Below are positions 55,671 through 64,000 of a DNA stretch of 64,000 nucleotides, piece by piece. The stretch lies in NCBI GenBank assembly GCA_963708245.1, contig OY970201.1:7068001-7132000 (forward strand), written 5' to 3'. Source of the DNA: CAVYXK01 sp963708245. Lineage in GTDB: Bacteria > Pseudomonadota > Alphaproteobacteria > Acetobacterales > Acetobacteraceae. The number at the start of each line of letters is the position of its first letter. The stretch's first letter is position 1. Both the position numbers and the translations under genes were made by a program. The notes below the pieces were generated by a model. That model had not been told where the DNA came from, made no database searches, and saw only the letters and a program-made list of their open reading frames with translations.

Positions 55671-56372
55671 ATGCCCACATCCCCCGCCCCAAACCATCCC
55701 AACCTCGCCGACCAGCTCCCGCCCGGCACCTACTACCACCTCATCCACACGCTCTTCCTTACGCTCCCTTCGCCGCTTACGGACTCCCCCGAAGATCTCG
55801 CTCGCCGCGATAATTTCGCCATCGCCCGCATCGCCGCACTGCGCCCAAGCAACGCGGCCGAGGCCGATCAGGCCGCCCTCTATGTCGCCGCCTCCGAGCA
55901 ATGGAAGCACTGTCTCCGTCTCGCCCTGCAACCAGGCACTACACCGCAGTGGGCCATGAAATGCCGCGCCCAGGCCAATGCGATGATGCGCCAGTCGCAG
56001 GGCGCGCTCAGAATGCTGTTGCGCATGCAGGCCACCCGCCAGAAGCAGGAGAAGAACCAGGAAGCCGGCGACCGCGCCGCCAGGACCATCGGTCTGACAG
56101 CGGAAGCGCCATCACCGCAGGCCGCATCGGCGACGATCGCCGAACCACTGGCACCACAGCCGAAGCCGGAACCCACACCCCTGAAGCAACCGCAGCCTGA
56201 CCCGCTTCCCGCTGTCGGCCAATCCGCAGCCATCTCTCCGCGGACCTCCGCGCTGGCCCACCCCATCGGCCGGGTCGCCGGCCCGGCCGCCCGCGATTTG
56301 CTGCTCAGCACCGCCTACACGCCTGCTTTCGCCGTGCTGGACCGCTGCTTCGCAGGAACCCGCGCGGCCTAG
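55671..56372 (+). CDS. Hypothetical protein, helical with Pro-rich linker
   Basis: A 233-residue protein. Residues 15-130 are helical (RRDNFAIARIAALRPSNAAE, ADQAALYVAASEQWKHCLRL, AQANAMMRQSQGALRMLLRM) and basic at the end. A Pro/Gln-rich linker (about 150-195) and a short C-terminus follow. It resembles uncharacterised proteins of Acetobacteraceae-type genomes. The middle part could bind nucleic acid. It is downstream of hsdR but has its own spacing of 75 bases. Confidence 0.6.
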   Translation: MPTSPAPNHPNLADQLPPGTYYHLIHTLFLTLPSPLTDSPEDLARRDNFAIARIAALRPSNAAEADQAALYVAASEQWKHCLRLALQPGTTPQWAMKCRAQANAMMRQSQGALRMLLRMQATRQKQEKNQEAGDRAARTIGLTAEAPSPQAASATIAEPLAPQPKPEPTPLKQPQPDPLPAVGQSAAISPRTSALAHPIGRVAGPAARDLLLSTAYTPAFAVLDRCFAGTRAA

Positions 56373-56679
56373 CGCGAACGCCGGGCTGTATTGGCCGCGC
56401 TACAGCCCGCCCTCGCGCCGCCCCGAAACAACCTTCGCGGCCTTCCCCTCCTTTGCGTCCTTCGTGTCAAAACCCGACCTCGCTCCACGCAAGGCGATGG
56501 AGCTTTCCCGACAACCCGCAAAGTCGTCGATGACGAGCCTTCGCTCATCATGACGACCACGCCAACCATCTCACCGGAAACGAACCTCATTGCCGGCTGG
56601 AGCTATCTCATCCCGTGATCCAACCTCTCGTGCACAACGAAACGAGACGATCACGAGACCGGGCCGCATTCATAATGCC
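56373..56679. other. Intergenic stretch without a gene
   Basis: No coding frame is convincing between the hypothetical gene and the end of the convergent carboxyltransferase gene. Confidence 0.45.
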
Positions 56680-58278
56680 CTACGGCCGCATCCCGAACCG
56701 GCTCACCCCCACCGTCCGCAACGGCGCCGCCAGCCCGGCGAACTCGCACAACAGCCGCCGCGTATCCCGAGGGTCGATGATCTCCTCGACCCAGAACGCC
56801 TCCGCCGTCCGGAACGGCGAGCGCAGCGCGTTCAGCCGCGCATCGATCTCCGCCATCTTCGCCGCCGGATCATCTGCCGCATCGATCTCCGCCCGATACG
56901 CCGCCTCCACGCCGCCCTCCAGCGGCAACGACCCCCAGCTCGCCGAGGGCCACGCATACCGCAGACACAACCGCCCCCCAGGCTGATGCCCCAGCCCGCC
57001 CACACCAAACACATTGCGCACAATCACCGAACACCACGGCACGCTGCTCTGGCAGATCGCCGCCAGCGCCCGCACCCCCCACCGGATCACCGCCGAGCTC
57101 TCCGCCGCCAGCCCCACCTGGAACCCCGGGCAGTCCACCAGATGCACCACCGGCAGATGGAACGTCTCAGCCAGATCGACGAAGCGTATGATCTTGCTGC
57201 ATGCATCCGCCGTCCACGCGCCGCCGTGGTACAGCGGATCGCCCGCCATCAGCGCCACCGGCCACCCGTCCAGCCGCGCCAGGCCGGTGATGATCGGCCG
57301 CCCGAACCGCTCCCCCATTTCGAAGAAGCTGTCCCGATCCACCACGCGCTCGATGATCCGCCGCATGTGGTACGCCTGCTTCCGATCCCGAGGCACGGCA
57401 ACAACCAAAGCCTCATCGGCCCGAGCCGGATCGTCCCACCCCCGCACCCGAGGCGGCAACTCCCACACCGACCCCGGCAGATACGAAAGAAACCGCCGGA
57501 CTGCCGCGAACGCCGCGTCCTCGGTATCGACCGCATGATCCACCGCGCCGCAGCCCGTCTGGATCTCCCACCCGCCCAGCTCCTGCTTGCCGCGAGGCTC
57601 GCCCAGCCGCTCCACGACCGGAGGTCCCGCCACAAAGACGGCCGACAAGTCCTTGACCATAACGGAATAATGGCTCGCCGCCAGCCGCGCCGCCCCCAGT
57701 CCGGCGACCGACCCAAGCCCCAGCGCCACCACCGGCACCAGCCCCATATTCGCCACGCACAGCTCGAACGACGAGCCTTCGCCCAGCCCGCCCGGCAGGT
57801 TCGCCCGCCCGGTGGTCTCGATCGTCTTGACCGACCCGCCGCCGCCCGAGCCCTCGATCAGCCGGATGATCGGCATCCGCAGCTCCGCCGCCATCTGCTC
57901 GGCCAGCCGCGGCTTCCCCTTGATCGAGGCATCCGCCGAGCCGCCCCGCAACGTGAAATCATCCCCGGCGATCACCACCGGCCGGCCATCGACCGTGCCC
58001 CGCCCGAACACACAGTTCGCCGGCCGGAACGCCGCGATCCCTCCGTCCGGACCATAGTCCGCAGCCCCGGCAATCGCCCCGACCTCATGGAAGCTGCCCG
58101 GATCCAGCATGCGCTCGATCCGCTCGCGTACCGTCAGCCGCCCGCCCGCGTGTTGTCGGGCAACGCGCTCCGCTCCGCCCATCTCGCGCGCCAGCGCCTC
58201 GCGCCGGCGAAGCTCCGCCAGTTCCTTCTCCCACCCCGTCTCAGGCGCGGCCGGCCGAGCAGACGTGTCGTCGGGCAT
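56680..58278 (-). CDS. Acyl-CoA carboxylase carboxyltransferase (beta) subunit
   Basis: From ATG at 58278 the product has 532 residues. It is a biotin-dependent carboxyltransferase with two crotonase-like halves: RLTVRERIERMLDPGSFHEV at the start, then GDDFTLRGGSADASIKGK and IRLIEGSGGGGSVKT in the first half, and GGAWTADACSKIIRF and DCPGFQVGLAAESSAVIRWG in the second. The substrate (propionyl-, methylcrotonyl- or geranyl-type CoA) cannot be set from sequence. The biotin carboxylase partner is not in the window. An enoyl-CoA hydratase gene diverges from it. Confidence 0.88.
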   Translation of the reverse strand: MPDDTSARPAAPETGWEKELAELRRREALAREMGGAERVARQHAGGRLTVRERIERMLDPGSFHEVGAIAGAADYGPDGGIAAFRPANCVFGRGTVDGRPVVIAGDDFTLRGGSADASIKGKPRLAEQMAAELRMPIIRLIEGSGGGGSVKTIETTGRANLPGGLGEGSSFELCVANMGLVPVVALGLGSVAGLGAARLAASHYSVMVKDLSAVFVAGPPVVERLGEPRGKQELGGWEIQTGCGAVDHAVDTEDAAFAAVRRFLSYLPGSVWELPPRVRGWDDPARADEALVVAVPRDRKQAYHMRRIIERVVDRDSFFEMGERFGRPIITGLARLDGWPVALMAGDPLYHGGAWTADACSKIIRFVDLAETFHLPVVHLVDCPGFQVGLAAESSAVIRWGVRALAAICQSSVPWCSVIVRNVFGVGGLGHQPGGRLCLRYAWPSASWGSLPLEGGVEAAYRAEIDAADDPAAKMAEIDARLNALRSPFRTAEAFWVEEIIDPRDTRRLLCEFAGLAAPLRTVGVSRFGMRP

Positions 58279-58324
58279 ACCGCGAGCATAGCAGAGACCA
58301 GACCAACGCGAGAGGGCGGGTGTA

Positions 58325-59098
58325 ATGAACGAAGACCTGCTGTTCGAGGTGCGAGACGGGATCGGCCGCATCACCTTCAACCGCCCGGAGGCTCGCAACG
58401 CGCTAACGTTCGCCATGTACGACCGCCTCGCCGAGATCTGCGGCGAGGCCGCGCGGGACCGCCAAATCTGCGCCCTCATCCTGACCGGCGCTGGCGACAG
58501 GGCCTTCGCCGCCGGCACCGACATCTCCCAGTTCCGCGCCTTCGCCACGCCAGACGACGCGATCGCTTACGAAGCCCGCCTCGACCACGTGCTCGAAGCG
58601 GTAGAGCGCTGCCCCAAACCCACCATCGCCGCCATCGCCGGAGCCTGCACCGGAGGCGGTGCCGCGATCGCCACCGCCTGCGACCTACGCATCGCCGCGC
58701 GCAATGCCCGCTTCGGCTTCCCCATTGCCCGCACCCTCGGCAACTGCCTATCCATGGCCAATCTCGCCCGCCTCGCCGCCCTGACCGGCCCAGCCCGCGT
58801 GACCGAGATCATCTTCACCGCCCGCCTGATCGAAGCCGAGGAAGCCAAATCCATCGGCCTCGTCAGCGAGGTACTAGAAGACGCCGCCACCCTGACCACC
58901 CGCGCCGACGAACTGGCCCATCTCATCGCCAGCCATGCCCCGCTCACGCTGCGCGCCACCAAAGAGGCGCTGCGCCGCCTCCGAACCGGAGAATCAGGCG
59001 AACAGGACCTGATCCTCATGTGCTACATGAGCCGCGACTTCCGCGAGGGAATGGAAGCCTTCCTCGCCAAACGCCCCCCAGCCTGGACCGGCGAGTAG
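58325..59098 (+). CDS. Enoyl-CoA hydratase/isomerase family protein
   Basis: A 257-residue crotonase-fold protein: ITFNRPEARNALTFAMYDRL, then AGDRAFAAGTDISQF forming the oxyanion side, and AAIAGACTGGGAAIATACDL. The second catalytic position lies in ARTLGNCLSMANLARL, which has no Glu in the usual place, so classic hydration activity is not certain. It is divergent from the carboxyltransferase gene with 46 bases between them, suggesting joint control in acyl-CoA breakdown. Confidence 0.88.
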   Translation: MNEDLLFEVRDGIGRITFNRPEARNALTFAMYDRLAEICGEAARDRQICALILTGAGDRAFAAGTDISQFRAFATPDDAIAYEARLDHVLEAVERCPKPTIAAIAGACTGGGAAIATACDLRIAARNARFGFPIARTLGNCLSMANLARLAALTGPARVTEIIFTARLIEAEEAKSIGLVSEVLEDAATLTTRADELAHLIASHAPLTLRATKEALRRLRTGESGEQDLILMCYMSRDFREGMEAFLAKRPPAWTGE

Positions 59099-59101
59099 AA
59101 C

Positions 59102-60340
59102 TCACCTCTCCCGCGCTGCGGGAGAGGTCGCCGCGCGCAGCGCGGCGGGTGAGGGTGCCGGGGCTGCGGCACCCTCGATCACCCGCCGGAACAGCGCCAA
59201 CTGCCCGGCCGTCGTCTCATCCCAACTGAACCGCTCCGCGTAAGCCCGCGTCGCCCCCCGATCCGGCGCCTCCGCCGCCAGGCGCCGCACCCCCGCCGCG
59301 ATCGCCTCGGCGCTGCGCTCCACGATCACCCCGGCCGCAGGGCTCTGCACCACTTCCGGATTGCCCCAGATGTTGGTCGCCACCACTGGCGTCCCGCAGG
59401 CCATCGATTCCAGCAGCACATTGGCCCAGCCCTCGCGGCTTGAGGCCAGCACCAGCGCATCCGCCGCCCCATAAAGCGCCGGCAGCTCAGCATGCGGCCG
59501 CGCTCCGAGTAGCCTCACGCGCTCACCCAGCCCCAACGTCCCGATCAGCACGGCGAGCCGGGACCGTTCCGGCCCTTCGCCTACCACGATCAGGTCCCAC
59601 CCCGGCAGGTTGCGCAACGCCTCTATCACCAAGTGATGGCCTTTGCGCTCGATCAGGTGCCCGACCGAGATCAGCGTCGGCCTCGTCAAGCCGAGCGCGG
59701 CGCGGGCCGCCGTACGATCCACGGGCGGCGCGAACACCGCCGTCTCCACGCCGTTGCGCAGCACCGTCACCTTATCCGGCGGCGCACCCAGCTCCACCAG
59801 CGCAGCCTTCAGTGCCGCGCTGACCGCGACCAGCGCCGCCGCCCCGGTAATCGCGCCGCGGATCAGCCGGCGCGGGATGCGATAGTGCGGGATCAGGCTG
59901 ACATCCGTCCCTCGCGCCGTGATCACCACCGGCACCCCCAACCGCCGGCCGAGCCAGACCGCTGCCACCCCGTCCGGGTAGAGGTAATGCGCGTCGATCG
60001 CATCGACGTGCACTCCCCCGGCCAGCCGGCGCTGCAAGAACGCCGCCGCTGCGCCGTACAGCAGCGTCGGGGCAAGCGACATCCCCACCCGCGGGATCAC
60101 CGGATAGCGAGGATGGTGCACGGCGATACCGTGCCGCACCTCGTACAGCGGAACACGCGCCAACCGCCCCCAGGTCCCAAACACCGTCGCGGTGCTGGGG
60201 AAAAACGGCACCGGCGCGACCACCTCGCTGATGGCCTCGCCGCTGGCCAGAAGGTGGCGCAGTCGGTTCTCGACGAAGATGCCGTGGTTCGGCTGCTCGG
60301 CGTTGGGGAACAGCGTCGAGAAGGTCAGCAGGCGCAGCAC
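59102..60340 (-). CDS. Glycosyltransferase family 4 protein
   Basis: A 412-residue GT-B enzyme. The N-terminal half has FSTLFPNAEQPNHGIFVENR and an acceptor region (IDAHYLYPDGVAAVWLGRRL, ITARGTDVS). The donor half has VGHLIERKGHHLVIEAL and the retaining-enzyme EX7E motif REGWANVLLE. It likely adds a sugar to a polysaccharide precursor. The last ~20 residues (PSPAALRAATSPAARER) and the stop are supplied by a palindromic repeat. It follows the TPR gene by 29 bases. Confidence 0.9.
   Translation of the reverse strand: MLRLLTFSTLFPNAEQPNHGIFVENRLRHLLASGEAISEVVAPVPFFPSTATVFGTWGRLARVPLYEVRHGIAVHHPRYPVIPRVGMSLAPTLLYGAAAAFLQRRLAGGVHVDAIDAHYLYPDGVAAVWLGRRLGVPVVITARGTDVSLIPHYRIPRRLIRGAITGAAALVAVSAALKAALVELGAPPDKVTVLRNGVETAVFAPPVDRTAARAALGLTRPTLISVGHLIERKGHHLVIEALRNLPGWDLIVVGEGPERSRLAVLIGTLGLGERVRLLGARPHAELPALYGAADALVLASSREGWANVLLESMACGTPVVATNIWGNPEVVQSPAAGVIVERSAEAIAAGVRRLAAEAPDRGATRAYAERFSWDETTAGQLALFRRVIEGAAAPAPSPAALRAATSPAARER
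59103..59159. repeat. Palindromic repeat forming the 3' end of the glycosyltransferase gene
   Basis: CACCTCTCCCGCGCTGCGGG then AGAGGTCGCCGCGCG...GGGTGAGGGTG. It contributes the C-terminal codons on the minus strand and could also terminate transcription from both sides. Confidence 0.8.
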
Positions 60341-60369
60341 GGACGACGGCCAGCGGCGCCAGAACTCGA

Positions 60370-63135
60370 TCAGGAGCCCTTCGTCATCTCGGTCAGCAGC
60401 TTCTCCGCCGCGGCCTTCTCCTCGAACTGGCCCTGTGCCGCGACCACCTGGTGCAACACCTTGACCGCCTCATCCTTCTGCCCGGTGTCCTTCAGGGCCA
60501 CCGCGAAATGGTATTGGATGCGCGGGTCGGCCGAGCCTGAGGTGGCCTGCCGCAACAGGATCGCGCCGGTCGAAGGGTCGCCTTCGGTGGTCAGGATCCA
60601 GCCCAGCGTGTCGGCGGTCTGCGCGCTCGGGCCGAGCGCATAGGCCTGCTGCGCCAATGCCTTCGCGTCCCCCGCGCCGAGCTTCTGGTCCACCCAGGCG
60701 AGATTGTTCAACGTCGCAGCGTCGTGCGGCTGCTTCGCCAGTATGGCCTGGAGAGTGATTTTTGCGGCGGCATATTTCTCCTGGCTGATCTGCAGGCTGG
60801 CGAGCTGCCCTTCTACCATCAGATCATCGGGGTGCTTGGCGAGCCAGTCGGCCAGCGTCTTGTCCGCCACGTCGGCCTGGCCGTTGCGCACCAGGGCACC
60901 GGCCACGCGAATCGTCAGCATAGCCGAGGGGGTGGTGGCGCCTGCCGCCTGGTAGGCCTTGACGGCTTCCGCCGGCTGGTTGTTGGCCAAATAGAGGTCG
61001 CCCTTCAGTGCCAGCAACGGCGTGAAGGTACGGTTCTCGCTGTAAAGCGCGTCCGCGGTCGCCAGAGCTGCCTGAATGCCGCCCGTCTTGAGATCGACAA
61101 GCGCGTAGTCGAGATCGAGCTGATACGTGTTAGGCATCGCGGCCATTCCGGCCTTGATGAGATTGCGCGCCCCCTCGTAGTCGCCCGCCTGAACGAGGAG
61201 AGCCACGAGTTGGCGGCGCGCGATCAGGTTGCGCGGCTGCAGGTCCAGCATGTGGGTGAGGGTGGCTCGTGCCTGGTCGGTCTGCTTCAATGCGATCTGT
61301 GCCGCGGCCTGCAGCCCGAGAAGCTGCGGCGAGACCTCGCCCTTTGGCGATGACGCGGCGACAAGATCGAGCGCCTGTTGCGCCTTTCCGGCGCGAATGT
61401 AGAGGTCGCCGAGTGACTGGGCTAGCCGCATATCCTTCGGCGAGGCGACACGGGCGTGCTCGAGCAGCGTTATCGCCTGATCGAGCCGGCCGGAGCTGAC
61501 CAGCGACCCGGTCAGCATGGTCAGCGCCGGCTCGGCCACCGGGTCCTTATCCAGAATGGCGGTGAGCGTCTTCTCGTATCCTGCCTCGTCGCCTTGCATG
61601 GCGAGCGCGCGGGCGAGATTGATCTTTGCCGGCAGGAAGTCTGGGTTCTTTTGCAGGATTGCCTCGAACGTCGTGCGGGCGCCGGCAACGTCGAGCCGCG
61701 TGAGCTTCAACAGCCCGTCGAGATTCTGCACCAGCGGGGTGTCGCCCTGGGCCGCCCGGATCTTGGCGAGCGTCGCGTCTTCCTTGGCGGAATCGCCGGT
61801 CTTGAGCGCCGCCACGAACAGCGCCTCGGCGACCTGCGGTTGCTTCGGCGCGAGCGCGAATGCGTGATCCAGTTCCGCTATCGCTTGGTCGGCCTGTTCG
61901 ACGTCGAGTAGCAGCGAGGCCATCTGGGTCCGTATCCCGACATCGTCGGGCGCCATCGCTTCGGCCTTGCGCAGCGCGTCGATTGCCTGCTGCGGCTGAC
62001 CAACGGCGGCATAGGCTCGCGCGAGGACGTCATAGGTCTGCACATCGACCTTGCCGCCGGTGACGATCCGGTTGAGCGCTTCGATTGCTTGGTCCGGCCG
62101 GTTGCGTTCGAGCAGAATACGCGCCAGCAGCTTGGCGCCGTTGAGGTCGGTCGGCTCATGGCCAACGAATTTCCGGGCCGCCTCTTCAGCCGAGCTTAAC
62201 TGCCCCAGGTTCTCCTTCACCAGCGCCTGGAGGAAGTAGCCGCGCGGCATGTTGTCGAACCCCGGCGCCAGTCGCATCAGCAGCGTGTCGGCATCGGCGT
62301 TCTGCCCCGCTTCGTGCTCGAGCACCGCCTTCAGGTAGAGGCCTTCGACATTGTTGGGCAGAACCGCCAGCACCGCGTCATCGTCGGCCTTCGCTTCCTT
62401 GAATTTGCCCTGGGCAATCAGCAGATTGGCCCGCACCAGGCGGGCCGGCACGGCGGGAGGACTGTCCGCCACCACGGCATTAAGCAACGCCAGCGCCCCC
62501 GGCACGTCCTTGCTCTGCGCCATAGTCTGCGCCTTCAGCACGCGCGCCTCGACCGATTTCGGATCGGCAGTCAGCGCGTGCTCGACCTGATCCTGGGCGG
62601 CCTTGGCGTCGCCCTTGGCGAGTGCGAGCCGAGCGCCGGCGATCCAGGCCTGGACGTTCGCCGGGTTCAGCCGTTCGGCATCGGCGAACGATTTGCCCGC
62701 GTCATTCGCTTCGCCAAGCGTCATCTGAGCAGCGCCGCGGTCGAAATCGATCTCGGAGTCCAGCTCCGGGTTCTTGCCGGTCGGCGTGAACTGCTTGAGC
62801 AGGTCAACCGACCGATTCTGCATCAGTAGCGCCTGGCCAATCAGTGGGGTGGTCAGCACCGGATCATAGCCGCGTGCCTGCGCTTCTCTAGCCTGCTCTT
62901 CGGCGGCGGCGGGATCGCCGAGCTGGAGCTGGACTTTCGCCAGCAGGAAGCGCGCTTGGGCGTTCTGCGGATCTGCGCGGACTGCGTTGCGCAGCTCGAT
63001 TTGGGCGGTCTTCAGATCGCCCTTCTGGAGGGCGTTGCGCGCGTTGGTCAAGTAATCGGCAGCATGGCCGGACAGCGGCCACAGCCCTACACTGGCTGCC
63101 ATGAGAAACGAGCCCAGGACCCGGTTCAGCGTCAC
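60370..63135 (-). CDS. prsT: PrsT-type TPR-repeat exopolysaccharide/PEP-CTERM system protein
   Basis: From a GTG at 63135 the product has 921 residues. A signal peptide (LNRVLGSFLMAASVGLWPLS, cut near GHAA) is followed by some twenty TPR units (for example ARNALQKGDLKTAQIELRNA, RAYAAVGQPQQAIDALRKAE, NNLAWVDQKLGAGDAKAL), the size and build of PrsT proteins of XrtA/PEP-CTERM exopolysaccharide loci. It would sit in the periplasm as a scaffold. The glycosyltransferase behind it fits polysaccharide export. No exosortase gene is in the window. Confidence 0.85.
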   Translation of the reverse strand: MTLNRVLGSFLMAASVGLWPLSGHAADYLTNARNALQKGDLKTAQIELRNAVRADPQNAQARFLLAKVQLQLGDPAAAEEQAREAQARGYDPVLTTPLIGQALLMQNRSVDLLKQFTPTGKNPELDSEIDFDRGAAQMTLGEANDAGKSFADAERLNPANVQAWIAGARLALAKGDAKAAQDQVEHALTADPKSVEARVLKAQTMAQSKDVPGALALLNAVVADSPPAVPARLVRANLLIAQGKFKEAKADDDAVLAVLPNNVEGLYLKAVLEHEAGQNADADTLLMRLAPGFDNMPRGYFLQALVKENLGQLSSAEEAARKFVGHEPTDLNGAKLLARILLERNRPDQAIEALNRIVTGGKVDVQTYDVLARAYAAVGQPQQAIDALRKAEAMAPDDVGIRTQMASLLLDVEQADQAIAELDHAFALAPKQPQVAEALFVAALKTGDSAKEDATLAKIRAAQGDTPLVQNLDGLLKLTRLDVAGARTTFEAILQKNPDFLPAKINLARALAMQGDEAGYEKTLTAILDKDPVAEPALTMLTGSLVSSGRLDQAITLLEHARVASPKDMRLAQSLGDLYIRAGKAQQALDLVAASSPKGEVSPQLLGLQAAAQIALKQTDQARATLTHMLDLQPRNLIARRQLVALLVQAGDYEGARNLIKAGMAAMPNTYQLDLDYALVDLKTGGIQAALATADALYSENRTFTPLLALKGDLYLANNQPAEAVKAYQAAGATTPSAMLTIRVAGALVRNGQADVADKTLADWLAKHPDDLMVEGQLASLQISQEKYAAAKITLQAILAKQPHDAATLNNLAWVDQKLGAGDAKALAQQAYALGPSAQTADTLGWILTTEGDPSTGAILLRQATSGSADPRIQYHFAVALKDTGQKDEAVKVLHQVVAAQGQFEEKAAAEKLLTEMTKGS

Positions 63136-64000
63136 TTTAGTCTTACTCCCTGGTAATGCGGCAGGGGTGGGGCTGTGCAGCACAAAGACGGCTCCCGCAG
63201 GCCGCATTCCCCGGCCGCGATGGACTCTCCTCGTGTCCGCTGCGAGAACAGCGTTGGATGTTCCAATACCACGTTCCGATCCCGGCGCGCCATGGGGATC
63301 GCAGGTGCGGAGCTGACGGAATGAAAATGCCCAGCGGTTAAGTGAAAAATAACCGCCCCGGTATTGATTCCAAAGCGTCTCAGAAATCTAACAATGCGTA
63401 CCTGAATCGAACATCTCCAAGGAGCCAGACGGACCATGAGTGTTCTGACCGTGGGTAACGGCGAAGCTCTGAGCCGACAAGATCCGCGATGTCCGGCTGG
63501 CTGAGCAAGTGAAGCGGGAGCGGTGAACCTGACCGAGGTTTGGCGGGAGGATTGCGCACGACTGGGGCGATAGACCAAACTAGTTACGAGGCGGCGTATT
63601 CTATTCCCGCTTTGGAGAGCTGTCTCCGGCCCGGTCTGGTGAGCTGGTCGGCGCTCATCTGGGGGTCGAAGAAAGTCTGCCCTCGAGTTGAGCGTTATGG
63701 CCCGCCCGCGGGTCGGCCGAAGGCTGACCGGAAGGTCGCGTTGGCGGGCGGTAGCAGCACCGCCGGCTGCACCGGGTGAGGGCTGTTGAGGCTCGCCCCT
63801 CGGTCGGACGCGGGCAGATCAGGTCACGCTCGAACTCGGTGCCGAGCAAGTTGAGAATGAAGCGGTCCGGAGCTGGCACGCTGCTCTACCTGCGGGAGAC
63901 GCAGTATCGCGCCTAAGGAGCGGCTGGACTGCGGCCTCGTGGCCGGCCAAGCGTGCACGGGATGGTGACGCACCACTCACCTTGCCTTCCTCCGCTCGAC
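63136..64000. other. Right edge, no complete gene
   Basis: Only a resolvase relic (63780-63875) is recognisable. The first 250 bases should hold the prsT promoter. Frames of up to 148 codons lack protein character. Confidence 0.45.
63780..63875 (-). pseudogene. Serine resolvase/invertase relic
   Basis: On the minus strand FILNLLGTEFERDLI and PTEGRA match the end of the catalytic domain of Tn3-type resolvases (usual form LLGxLAEFERDLI...RTxEGRA) with two residues deleted. No start, no catalytic serine and no DNA-binding domain remain. Confidence 0.45.

Noticed and set aside
56590..59229. Plus-strand open frame of 879 codons
   Set aside because: It is antisense to the carboxyltransferase gene and then passes through the enoyl-CoA hydratase gene in another frame; composition is Arg/Pro/His-rich as expected for a GC-rich shadow frame.

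Overview
The window is 64 kb of GC-rich DNA. It suggests a member of the Alphaproteobacteria, probably Acetobacteraceae or close relatives in the Rhodospirillales. The evidence is the compact core block prs / lipoprotein / laccase-domain / MidA-type methyltransferase / lgt / rfaD facing ubiK / ybjN-type / proC / TetR-like / phasin. This assignment is inferred from gene content and base composition; no rRNA gene is present to test it.

Layout. 1-7 kb: end of a globin gene, an AraC regulator, an orphan FixJ-type response regulator, an IS66 element with three transposition genes and a small accessory gene, an IS21-like end remnant, and an SDR gene. 7.1-12 kb: a decayed integrative element. It has a complete tyrosine integrase, small HTH and hypothetical genes, and a primase-like gene cut at its 3' end and joined to a 5'-less cupredoxin gene. 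A tRNA 3'-end fragment marks its right border. 12-14.7 kb: small genes and a largely empty stretch. 14.8-23.1 kb: a wrecked locus. A DUF3141 gene is split by an IS256 fragment and carries a short inverted internal piece. Next to it an RND efflux operon has a frameshifted pump gene and an almost wholly deleted adaptor gene, with two copies of the lipoprotein-leader/TetR divergent head, one copy decayed, and shared operator-like sites. 23.3-27.1 kb: a stress cluster (two Hsp20 genes behind an RNA-thermometer-like hairpin, an MBL-fold protein, a universal stress protein). 27.2-35.9 kb: conserved core genes. 35.9-39.4 kb: nested mobile DNA, an ISNCY-type element inside an IS256 element inside a dispersed repeat; target duplications can be read at both levels. 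40-44 kb: cstA with two frameshifts, a YbdD-type gene and an M16 peptidase. 44.2-55.6 kb: a defence and toxin-antitoxin island (DUF2283, a nucleotidyltransferase-HEPN fusion, MntA/HepT, a Mod relic, and a type I restriction locus hsdM-hsdS-darT-darG-hsdR with an antisense hicB). 55.6-64 kb: a hypothetical gene, acyl-CoA carboxyltransferase, enoyl-CoA hydratase, a glycosyltransferase, a very large PrsT-type TPR protein, and an almost gene-free right edge with a resolvase relic.

How parts work together. The 27-33 kb genes form one tightly overlapped minus-strand operon for envelope and housekeeping functions. In the island, DarTG sits inside the restriction locus, where phage attack on one system could bring the other into play. 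The DUF2283 gene overlaps the NTase-HEPN fusion by 4 nt and is directly followed by a separate MntA/HepT pair.

Two observations cut across the whole window. First, short palindromic repeats have entered reading frames and been kept as protein sequence in at least four genes. Second, several conserved genes carry one- or two-base indels in G/C runs, which are either decay or base-calling errors and should be checked before any is treated as a pseudogene.
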